From positions 254,117,542 to 254,181,541 of the forward strand of contig CM068375.1 of assembly GCA_034769895.1 (NCBI GenBank): DNA of 64,000 nucleotides. The letters are read 5' to 3'. Below the pieces are notes generated by a model, which saw nothing but the letters and a program-made list of their open reading frames with translations, did no database searches and was not told the origin of the DNA. Of the stretch, positions 36,366 to 46,257 are shown in pieces; position 1 is the stretch's first letter; the number at the start of each line of letters is the position of its first letter. Source of the stretch: Magicicada septendecula (lineage: Eukaryota; Arthropoda; Insecta; Hemiptera; Cicadidae). Position numbers and translations under genes: made by a program.

Positions 36366-36580
36366 TTTTTGGTCCATCCGGGCAGGATTTCATATTTTCG
36401 GGCCCAAAAACGACATCATTTTTAGTCCAACCGGACCGGATTTCATATTTTCGGGCCCAAAAACGACATCATTTTTGGTCCATCCGGGCAGGATTTCATA
36501 TTTTTGGCCCAAAAACGAAAACGTTTTTGGTCACCATGGGACGGATTGCTCATGTTTGGGTCCACAAGCGACAGCATATC
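36366..36580 (+). repeat. tandem repeats of the primer-binding segment in the BEL-1 leader
   Basis: Units start at 36366, 36419, 36472 and 36524 (periods 53, 53, 52), with a weaker fifth near 36551. Each begins TTTTTGGTCC or a close variant. TGG four nucleotides after the LTR is where a tRNA-primed element has its primer-binding site. The BEL-2 leader has only about two units. Confidence 0.85.
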
Positions 36581-37252
36581 TCATACGCATCATTCCTGGA
36601 CAAACCGATCTGAATTTAATCACGCCCTACGGGCATCATTCTCGTCCTGAGCGACACCATTATTGTGATGTGAATAACGTCGCAGTCATCTCGACAAGAT
36701 TCGGCCAAGCAGTAGACCAGAGACGACGGGACAAAGCAGGACAACATTTGCGAGGTCATCAAAAAAGATTCCACAGCTTTAATTGATGGAGGGTACAACA
36801 TGAGGCGTCGGCTGACCAGCAGAGACAGGAGGTGTAGCAGCTCCAAACGGGATCGAAGCCAGATTCATCACGAATGGATCGACGGCCACGTGACTATAAA
36901 CTTTACTCATATTTGACGTTTAATAATATTTCACTTTAGTGGTTATTTTTTAACACATTTGTATAAACAAACACCTCATTACACAATACAAATTAATAAA
37001 TGGTTGGCAGCTCATTATCAGTTAAAACTTTAAAGATAAAGATATACTTTGTTACCATTTAGATTCATAATTTCAATAATTTAACTGCCAACAAAGCTTG
37101 ATTAGTTAGAGAGAGTAAGTTTATGTTCAAAACAACGATCGCTAGCTACCGAAACGTATTTAAACTCATTTAAAATTAAGTTTGTGGTTCACATGCTCTA
37201 TGCTCAATTTCTTTCTAAATATTTTTCCTTTTTTTTATTTTAAACTATAATA
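36581..37252 (+). other. BEL-1 5' leader
   Basis: Untranslated leader between the repeated segment and the polyprotein start, conserved in BEL-2 at 14256-14940. Confidence 0.7.
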
Positions 37253-37627
37253 ATGGCCGATGTAAGGGCTCTAATAAAAAAACGAGGCACAATTAAGGCC
37301 TTAATATCCCGAGTAAATACCTTCGCGGATAACTTCGATTTGTTAAACAGCGATCCTCATGCGCTGAAAATAAAACTGCGTCATTTGATGGAATTATCCA
37401 CCAAATATGACGAGATTCAGACACAAATCGAAGCGGAGGAAGCGGACGTTGCTTTAACGAGTGATAGAGTACAAACGGAGGACGATCTCTGTACTATAGA
37501 ATGTAAATTGCAACACCTGCTGGAGCAAGCTGAGCATATGAACCAAAAACCAGTATTTAATGCTCAAGGTAAACAGCCTAAAACACCCCCCATTCAATTT
37601 GGAACCAATAAAATTACCACGGTTTGA
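37253..37627 (+). CDS. BEL/Pao polyprotein, N-terminal part (gag)
   Basis: Starts MADVRALIKKRG, the same start as in BEL-2. 124 codons, mostly predicted helix (KYDEIQTQIEAEEADVAL). The frame fails just after a run of six C near 37585; the last ~15 codons are out of frame, and homology continues one nucleotide later in the next frame (KLPRFEGS). An extra base in the homopolymer would explain this. A sequencing or assembly error there cannot be excluded. Confidence 0.85.
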   Translation: MADVRALIKKRGTIKALISRVNTFADNFDLLNSDPHALKIKLRHLMELSTKYDEIQTQIEAEEADVALTSDRVQTEDDLCTIECKLQHLLEQAEHMNQKPVFNAQGKQPKTPPIQFGTNKITTV

Positions 37628-38654
37628 GGGTAGTATTGTTGAGTGGCAACATTATTACCATATTTTTCTTGAATTAATTCATGTCAGAGCAGATCTGACG
37701 GATATACAGAAACTTCACTATTTGCACTCGTCTTTACATGGCGAGGCACTTAATGTAATAAAATCGTTGCCCATCACTCATGAGAATTACGCGGTGGCTA
37801 TCAATCTGTTGAGGAATAGATATGAAAGTAAGCTAATTGTTTCCGCCCATCACGTGTGGAGTGTCCTGGATGTACCATTAGTTCAACAAGAATCCCAAGT
37901 TAGCATATCGCAATTTATTGATCAAATCTCTGCCAATATAAACGCTTTAAATAATCTCAAACTGCCAGTCAACACGTTCGAAATTATTGTCGTAAATTAT
38001 TTAGCCAAAAAACTTGATAATTACACTTTACGTTTGTGGAAAGAGAGTTTATCAGAGCATAAATTCCCTGATTTTAATAATTTTATAAATTTTCTAAATT
38101 CACGAAGAAAATTACTGCAAAATCTCGATAGCGTGACTAGCCCAACGAGCAGGTTGAACAAAAGCGATAAGTCTCCTTATCGCAAGGCAGTTAAACAGAT
38201 AAGCACTCCAAAGGGCGCATTCCACTCACATATTAGAAACAATTTATGCAGGCTGTGTAACGGTGGACATAGACTTAGCGACTGCCTACAATTTACATCG
38301 CTGTCTATCCCTGATAGAAAAAATGCGTTAATAAAAAACAAACTTTGCTTAAACTGTCTCCGTTCAGGACACGAGAGCTCAAAATTCTCATGCAAAAAAT
38401 GTTCTAGGCGTCACCACACCACGATTCATGTCCCCAACAGGGACGTAACTTCTGTTAACAACCAGTGTTCACTTAAATCACATACCAATAAATCGGTATT
38501 GTTATCTACCGCCGTCTGTATGACATCCAATAAAGTCGGCAAAAAATTTCCCGTTAGGATATTACTGGATTCCGGTTCTCAAGCGAACTTTTGCACAATG
38601 GATTTCGCCCGGGCCTCCAATTGGTTAAATCGCAACTGCCCATCACGGGTATAA
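37590..38654 (+). CDS. BEL/Pao gag-protease segment
   Basis: Continues the polyprotein in the second frame; the ATG at 37560 precedes the homology and is not a real start. It encodes the DUF1759-type capsid region (LPRFEGSIVEWQHYYHIF), two Cys/His knuckles (CRLCNGGHRLSDC and the CLNCLRSGH region), and an aspartic protease active site LLDSGSQANF around 38570-38600. Homology leaves this frame near 38610 and resumes in the original frame, so one base appears to be missing. The last ~15 codons are noise. The protease would process the polyprotein. Confidence 0.85.
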   Translation, partial: PFNLEPIKLPRFEGSIVEWQHYYHIFLELIHVRADLTDIQKLHYLHSSLHGEALNVIKSLPITHENYAVAINLLRNRYESKLIVSAHHVWSVLDVPLVQQESQVSISQFIDQISANINALNNLKLPVNTFEIIVVNYLAKKLDNYTLRLWKESLSEHKFPDFNNFINFLNSRRKLLQNLDSVTSPTSRLNKSDKSPYRKAVKQISTPKGAFHSHIRNNLCRLCNGGHRLSDCLQFTSLSIPDRKNALIKNKLCLNCLRSGHESSKFSCKKCSRRHHTTIHVPNRDVTSVNNQCSLKSHTNKSVLLSTAVCMTSNKVGKKFPVRILLDSGSQANFCTMDFARASNWLNRNCPSRV

Positions 38655-41600
38655 ACAACTCGCTTTCCCAGGCTGACTTCAGTACTAATGTAAGGCTACA
38701 TTCACGCTATAAGCCCTTCACGTTAAACGTACATTGTGCCGTATTACCCAGTATAAGTAATAATTTACCGGCGGAGTCGTTCAATCTTGCCTCTTTGAAT
38801 TTAGCCAAGCGCATATTCTTGGCGGATCCTCATCTACATTGCTCGGCGCAAGTCGATATATTAATCGGCGCTCAATATTTTCTCCAATTAATTGAACCTG
38901 TGAAATTTACGCGCGGACCACACTTTCCTATAATTCAGGAAACCAAGTTAGGATTTATTTTGGCCGGTGACTTACCATTCAACGTCGATATAACTAAAAC
39001 GGTTTCTTCCTTCATGGTCTGTAAGGATGATAATCAGATTTCCTCGCAACTAAAAGAATTTTGGAAGTTGGAGGAGATCTCTAGTCGCGAAGCCCGATCT
39101 GAGGACTCGCCGTGTGAAAGGCATTTCGTGGAAACCACTAGCCGTAACCGCGATGGGAGATTCGTGGTATCCCTGCCCCGCAGATCTGATAAATTACATT
39201 TGGGAGATTCTCTCCGCGGAGCCATACGCAGATTCCAATCATTAGAGTTCAAGTTCAAGCAGAACCCTATCCTTTATAAGGATTATAACGAGTTCATGAG
39301 TGACTATCTGAAACTTGGCCACATGTCGCCGCTAAATGAATACGATCTGTCGCTTGACAGGTCAGAGGTCTTTTATCTGCCCCATCACGCAGTCTTCAAA
39401 GACTCTAGCTTAACCACTAAATTGCGCGTGGTATTTGACGCCTCCGCTAAAACCACCAATAATTTGTCACTTAACGATACTTTAATGGTCGGTCCTACGA
39501 TCCAGCAGGATCTGTTTTCGATAATGGTTCGGTTCCGTACCCACCGATACGTACTTATTGCGGACATAGAAAAGATGTATCGCCAGATCATTGTTAATCC
39601 CAAGGATTCAAACCTGCAACGCATCATTTGGCATGATGCGCCGCACAAGGAATTGCGACATTACGCGCTAAGGACGGTTACATACGGCACTGCTAGTGTC
39701 TCCTTCCTTGCTACACGTTGTCTGGCTCAGATAGCCTACGAAAATGAACCCGACTACCCTACAACTGCTAAGGCCATAGCAAATGACTTTTACGTAGACG
39801 ATCTCATAACGGGTTCGGATGATCTGAACGGCTTAGCTGAAATGAAATCCGAGATCGTGAGGTTGTTGAGTAGGTATGGTTTTTCGTTACATAAATGGTT
39901 CTCTAACCACCATAAGATTATGACCCTTCGCGCCCAAGTAACCCGTGACTTCAGCAAAGGCCAAAACGTGCGTACATTGGGTATCCAATGGAACGTTGAA
40001 AGGGATAACTTTTTATACACCGTTAGGGGTGATGAAAATTCAACCATTTTCAACAAGAGAAGCGTGTTGTCTATCATCGCCGGGATCTATGATCCTTTAG
40101 GATTGATCGCTCCCATCACATTTTACTGCAAGCATTTCGTGCAACAGTTGTGGTTGGCGGGCACAGATTGGGACGAACCCCTATCTGGATCATTGGCCAA
40201 TCAATGGTTGGAATTATACGCTCAATTAGTCTCCGACACTCATTTTGAGATTACGAGGTCGGGTAAGAGTTCGAACAATTACCCAATTAGTTCATTACAG
40301 CTGCACGGATTCGCCGACGCTTCGGCTAAAGGTTACGCGTGTTGCATTTATGTGCGGGCGGTCTATTCGAACGGCGCCATATCATCAAACTTGTTGTGTG
40401 CTAAATCTAGGGTCGCTCCGCTGAAACAGATAACGCTACCACAACTTGAACTTTGTGCTTGTTTATTGTTGGCTCAATTAACGTCCAAGGTTTTAAACGC
40501 CATCGATTACAATTTTGACGGACTATATCTTCATTCGGATTCGATGATAGCGTTGTACTGGATACATCAGCAATCTTTCCGCTGGAAGGTATTTGTGGTC
40601 AACCGTGTCGCGGAAATACAGCGTCTTGTTAGCAGCAGGGGAATTTGGCGTCATGTAGTATCAAATGACAACCCTGCCGACGTTTTATCGCGCGGTTGCC
40701 TCCCTTGTAGTTTGCACTGTCATACTCAATGGTGGCATGGTCCCTCCTGGTTAGCTCATGATTCGGCTTCATGGCCGGTCAGCGCGCTCGACATTAATTC
40801 TCCCTGTACTTTTCCCGACCTTGAAGAGGAACGTCGCAAGCAGGTTCAAACCTCACTAATTGTTGCATCCTCAACACATAGTTATGTTGAAAATTATTCA
40901 TCACTTACGAGGCTTATTCGCGTCTTCGCATATTGCCGTCGATTTTTTCGCAATTCTAGGCTCGCGGTGGTTGATAGACACACGTCCTTTTTGTCGTCTC
41001 AAGAATTGTCAGACACGCTCTTGATTTTTGTCCGGCAATCTCAGCAGCTGCATTTCGGCGTAGAAGTTATGGAACTTGAGGCACACTGGTGCCTTCCTCG
41101 CAGTAGTAAAATTCTTGCTCTCAACCCATTCCTGGATGAATTCGGCATTTTAAGAGTGGGTGGACGCTTGCAATTCACCCCACTTAGCTACGAGAGTAAA
41201 CACCAAATAATTTTGCACCCGCACTCTCATCTCACGAGATTAATAATTGAACACAAACACATCCGTTTGTTGCACGCTGGAGTGCAATCAACTCAAGCTT
41301 CGCTTAGGCGAAAGTATTGGATCATACACGACAAATCCTATATCCGCTCAGCGATACATAAGTGTGTCACTTGTTTTCGTTTCCGGGCTAAAGGCGCGAA
41401 TCAACTACTAGGTCAGTTACCCCCTTCAAGGGTCACGCCTTCAAGGCCATTCTCACAGTCGGCCATGGATTGCGCCGGTCCTGTACTTTTGCGCCATGGC
41501 GGGCAGCGCTCTAAGTCCACGACCAAGGCATACATCGCGCTATTTATATGCATGTGTACTAGGGCCATCCATTTAGAATTGGTGTCGGATCTCACTTCCA

Positions 41601-42361
41601 ACGCCTTTATAGCGGCTTTAAAAAGGTTCATATCGCGCAGAGGTATTCCCGCGCAAATATTTTCGGATAATGGCACGAATTTTCGTCGTGCCAACAACAC
41701 GTTGTGTGATTGGTACAAATTTTTAACCTCCAAGGAAGTTGAGCAATCTTCCCTGGAGTTTTGCGGTCTCCACGGCATCAAATGGTCCTTTATCCCCCCT
41801 TCAGCCCCTCATTTCGGTGGTTTGTGGGAAAGTGGTGTAAGGAGTGTTAAATTCCATTTACGTCGCGTAATAGGCGGTACGATTTTGAATTTCGAGGAAT
41901 ATTCTACTCTTCTTTCTCAAATTGAGGCTTGCCTTAATTCACGCCCGTTATGCGCGTTGTCCGACGATGCTAGAGACCCTGAACCCTTAACACCTGCTCA
42001 TTTTTTGGTCGGTGCTCCACTGACGGCACTTCCGGAACCCGACTATACCCAAAGCAATAATAGTCATTTGGGCAGATGGCTTCTGCTCCAAAAATTTATG
42101 CAGACCATCTGGAAACGGTGGTCTAGGGATTATCTGCAGCAGCGCAATAAATGGCGCACCCCGTTAAGGAATTTGAATGTCGGACAGCTTGTCCTCATTT
42201 TGGATGACAATTCCCCCCCTCTAGAATGGAAGCGTGGGGTAATTACCAATGTTTTTCCGGGTCAAGATTCCTTAGTACGCGTCGCAGAAGTTCGCACCAC
42301 GCTAGGTATCTTACGCCGACCCATCCACAAATTATGCCCCCTTCCGGTGGCAACAAGCTAA
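38605..42361 (+). CDS. BEL/Pao Pol: protease C-term, reverse transcriptase, RNase H, integrase
   Basis: About 1250 codons; residues are counted from the ATG at 38591, which is itself an artefact of the frame break. LPITGINNSLSQA starts the protease C-terminal part. RT catalytic YVDD is at about 401-404, RNase H FADAS at about 574, integrase zinc-binding HAG...CVTCFR follows, then the integrase triad D960, D1026 (SDNGTNF) and E1080 (WESGV). The C-terminal region (WKRWSRDYLQQRNKW...VGQLVLI) is the DUF5641 tail of BEL integrases. No internal stops. It makes cDNA and integrates it; this copy lacks only an uninterrupted frame. Confidence 0.95.
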
Positions 42362-43003
42362 TCGTATGCGTGCCATACGAGGTGTGTGTGTGTGTGAGTG
42401 TGTGCGTGTCACATTACATGGACCACGCCCGGGACATTCCCCGGGGCGAGCATACAAGTCAATTGTATCATAAGCATTGTAATATTGTTTACGTGCCGCT
42501 AGCTATTACTGCAACAGTGACTGTGTTTCATATGTACTATCAATTATTATGGATGTTGTGTATTGTATTTTTCAATGTCATGTACCATTGAACTTTGATA
42601 TGATTATGATAACATTATGTTTCTATTATTTCTATTACTATATATGAAGCAGTGATCAAGATGGTTTCTCTTATATAATTTAAGATTATTATTTACGTTT
42701 GTCAAGGTTTAAATATATGTATTTTTTATCCACATGGTATGCTTCAAGAGAGATCATGTTAAGTTATGTAAAGGTTCGTTTTTATCATGATTTTTTATTT
42801 GTTGTACCTTTTCTAGCACAGAAATTGTTTTGTTTTGACTTAAGCTTTGTGCTAGCTTAATGAATTTTGTTTTCTACAAATTTTATGTATAAGCCTTTAA
42901 GTGTATTATTTATTGTTTATATATCTACATTGATAATGTTTGTAATATACTGTTCCTAGTTAATGTTTAATGTACAAAATCGTCCCGATTTTGGCGGGCA
43001 GTA
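42362..43003 (+). other. BEL-1 3' untranslated region
   Basis: AT-rich, with a (GT)n-like tract at 42382-42410 and a gattttggcgggcag purine-rich stretch directly before the 3' LTR, the probable polypurine tract. Confidence 0.7.
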
Positions 43004-43457
43004 TGTTTAAACTTTGTACTGGTTTATCAGCTGTACGCGGTCTACCCCCGCAACACGGCACGCGTGGATGACGTCACGCGCTTATCAAACGCTGCAGCTG
43101 GCTACAGGCAAGTTTAGTTTTAGTTTCTAGCAAGGCTCCGAGTGCAACTCTCGTAAAACACTTCTCTTCCAGCTGCGGCTTCTGCATATTTTTTGGCATG
43201 CATTCATAAGATTTCTTTTAATTCAATTACCTGCGTCCATCTACAATGGACCACGATTTTATTCAAAATTAATTTCGGGCGTTATTGCCACAAATGCATC
43301 CGCACGTGCCGATCGTAACTAACAATACAAATTTTTCAATAAACGCATGTTCAATATCTTCAATACAGTCCATTTCTTTCTAACATACAATCCAGCCTTT
43401 CCCACTTAGCGTTTTTGGAATAACTCACGATTCTTCAAGAGCTTCCAAACCGCAACA
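43004..43457 (+). repeat. BEL-1 3' LTR
   Basis: 454 bp. Differences from the 5' LTR: three CpG-to-TpG changes, one other C/T and one A/T. Confidence 0.95.
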
Positions 43458-43462
43458 CCCTT

Positions 43463-45964
43463 TGTACTCAGGATAAGTGTGTTCCCCCCCCAAAAAGCTC
43501 ATTCCCTTAATCTGGTCCCTGGATTCTACCTAAGGCGACCCCTTCCCACCAAATCTGTTCCATCCCGTCCCAACCCTTTTGTTGCGGACTCCCACATTAC
43601 ACTGCCCCCTATTACAAAATTGCCATCCCCAAATCTCAATCTTATTACCTCACTTCAACTACAACAAAATAACATCATCATTTAATAATATCAATATATC
43701 ACTCAAAACTCTACATATATTCCTCCTAACTACTGTGTCAACATCAATACTTCTCAATATCTATTACATTAACTCACAACAACATTACATTAATTCAAGA
43801 CAACATTATTTTTCTCTCTACTACCCTTTTAACTTTAACTTTAACTTGGACTGTTCTGTATGTCCCACAAAAATATTCATCACCCAGAATCTATCTTTTA
43901 TTATTTCTGACAATTCATTTTAACATCGCAACTTTATTAGCTTACTTTTCTCATGATTTAAAACAATGTTTCTAACACATTACAACCTTATATTTAGCAT
44001 TAATTACCTGGAATATTAATAAACAATTTAACAGTGACATTTTATTACTGATCAGCTGACACCCCTAACAAAGTGAAAACACATTTCAAAAATTGTGCAG
44101 ATTACGTTAAATACATATGATTATCAATTCTTACTTCTAACATCCTTGTTTCCCCTTATATCTGACTCTGATAATTTATGTTAACCGCCTGCCAGTCGGT
44201 TTATTTATTTACTTAGTTTCAAAAATACACAAATAATATAAAACACATATTTCAATTCTTACCTCTAACACAATAAAATAATACATTGAACACAATAAAA
44301 TATAGAATGGACACAGTATACTGAATGTATGAACACCTATTTATTTAAGCGGAATACAAGCGTTTTTATTAGAGCAAAATGGATTTATCAGTTTTTTAAT
44401 TTACAAAAATTTAGTACGTTGCTCATCTGAGCAACCCCCTGTTCCACACACACTATTGTAATTTATGTAAGACTGTAGCGCCTTTTTGCTTCCACAAAGA
44501 CTGCATATTTGGAGGAATTGGACACCTCCGTGTCTTTGCTGCGGCATTTACATTTTAACGTTTGTGGATATCAACATATCCTTGGTATATATTGAAACGC
44601 CCTTAAAACGGGTCTACCACCTGGCTATGGTGTCCCCACGCGGACAGAGTGTCAGCCGCTGTTCCATAGTTCCTGGATTTCCCCTAGTGTCACCCCCCAT
44701 TTAATTTCTATTATAAACCAATTTCAAGTCAGCTATGGTCATGGGACTTGATTATGGCCATAGCTAACCGCTCGCCAAAGCCACGATTAGTGCTGGTAAG
44801 GCAGTAATCGCCCGAAAAGTCGGGGAAATCAAACTTTCATTTCAATGCCTGTTCTATTCGTCATTGTGATGTGCGGCACGAACGTCTATCAGGGTACAAA
44901 TCGAATTTGTACAAAAAGGGTGTGCCGCACATTTTCGCCACGTTGGCCTCCGATGGAGGTAACACTTTCTGTTACCCCCAACCCATTTCACTATCTACTG
45001 GGGCACAGGCCACCCCAGCGATAGCACCTTAATAACTAAATAATTAAAAGTAATGAACTAAAACTTTCGACAATTGCAGTTCCACACTCCACTGTTTTAT
45101 CACTTCTTTGAGCACCAATCTACCCCCCAAAATTATCCCCACATCTTGTATTGACAAGTTTTTATTTTATTTCACACTTTGCAAAACGTTCCCATGCTCA
45201 CTGATACTAAAACCTGACAATTATATTTGGTCACTTAATTCTAAAATTTATTTAAATTTAAAATTATAAACATCCAAAGTATTTTGGGTTTTTTTTTTTC
45301 AAAATTCTATTTACATTGGAGGCTGACTCTATCGATCCTTAATAGTAAATCTGTGACCGCCGAAAATGGGGAGTCCCGCTGTGAGGCAAGTTTGGTGACA
45401 AGATACTTTGTGAAGTTACTTCCCCTTATAAACTCAACTCTACTCCCTTACCGCTCTCATTTCTCCAGACCCGCCGTCCATCCCATCGCCAAATCTGCCT
45501 CTCAGCAAAACTTCTTTTCAGATTAAACTAAAACTATTGTCAATGGCTCAATTTTACTTTTGCCATTGACACTGAGAATTTTTTAAAATTTGTACGCACT
45601 GCCTTTTATTTAGGTGCAGCCTCCATTATATACAAACACTCTAAGGCAGTGCAGGCACGTGACAGGTACACCAAGACCGCTGCACCTGGAGTGTATTAAA
45701 AATAATAATGCGTGTCACGTACCTTTGGGGTCCCCCTCCCCGTTCAAATATGTTGCAAGTTTTCTAATTTCAACCAATTTTGGTGGAGCCGGACCATCGT
45801 TGTTTTCACCACCCGAAGGAAGATCCGCCAACCATGGCCCGCCTCCCAGTTCCGAATACCACGGCCAGGACTGGTAAGATCGTGACCGCCCGAAAATGGG
45901 GGAGGATCCCTTCTGAAAACATATAAAAAACAATTAAATTTCATTCATACAATTAATCATTGAT
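43463..45964 (-). other. Gypsy-1 3' non-coding region, proximal part
   Basis: About 2.5 kb downstream of pol on the element strand. No retroviral envelope or known accessory protein is recognised. One exon-like open segment (45723-45912) is listed separately. Two related motifs (gtgaccgcccgaaaatgggg near 45882 and its variant near 45355) hint at internal duplication. Confidence 0.6.
45723..45912 (-). other. exon-like open segment downstream of Gypsy-1 pol
   Basis: On the minus strand a strong acceptor (a T-rich stretch, then tatatgttttcag) is followed by 190 nt that are open in one frame (containing SELGGGPWLADLPSGG) and end at CCAAAG|GTACGT, a strong donor. Without the SINE it starts 59 nt after the pol stop. 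It may be an internal exon of a spliced accessory ORF or chance. No domain is recognised. Confidence 0.3.
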
Positions 45965-45978
45965 AAAATCCTTATGCT

Positions 45979-46250
45979 AGCCTCCAGGTGGTCTAGTGGC
46001 TAACGCGGGCGATTGATGCGCTCGTGGTCCCGGGTTCAATTCCCGGCGGAGGTTCCGTACGGCGTGGACTCAGCGTCGTGAGGCAAACTGAGTAGGCGCT
46101 GAGATAACAGCGCTGCCTCCTGGCTGTGAATACCGCAACTAGTGGCTGGTGGCGCGTAGTACTAGCCATACACCGTCACACTAACACAAAAGCCGCGCGG
46201 TACGCCTTGGTCCTTAACGGACTGTTGAGCGGAGGTTTATTTATTTATTT
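45979..46250 (+). mobile_element. tRNA-derived SINE
   Basis: 272 bp flanked by perfect 14-bp duplications of aaaatccttatgct (45965-45978 and 46251-46264). The tRNA-like head has box A TGGTCTAGTGG (45989-45999), box B GGTTCAATTCC (46033-46043) and matching acceptor ends (GCCTCC/GGAGG). The unrelated body ends in a (TTTA)n tail. The anticodon-position triplet reads TGA, but there is no long variable arm, so it is not a serine tRNA gene. RNA polymerase III transcription is expected; mobilisation would need a partner LINE not seen here. Confidence 0.93.
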
Positions 46251-46257
46251 AAAATCC

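Larger units (their letters stand above)
35912..43457 (+). mobile_element. BEL/Pao LTR retrotransposon, full length (BEL-1)
   Basis: 7546 bp with 454-bp LTRs (35912-36365 and 43004-43457), termini TGTT and AACA, target duplication CCCTT, and a complete gag-protease-RT-RNase H-integrase region carrying two single-base frame breaks. It is inserted in the 3' region of Gypsy-1 in the opposite orientation, i.e. sense to IDH3A. Confidence 0.96.

Noticed and set aside
43463..45964. A retroviral-type envelope gene in the Gypsy-1 3' region
   Set aside because: No long element-strand frame, signal peptide or transmembrane segment; only a short exon-like open segment is present.
45979..46055. Functional tRNA gene
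   Set aside because: Boxes A and B and acceptor pairing are good, but the sequence continues into a SINE body with a (TTTA)n tail and target duplications. The anticodon-position triplet does not fit the variable-arm type.
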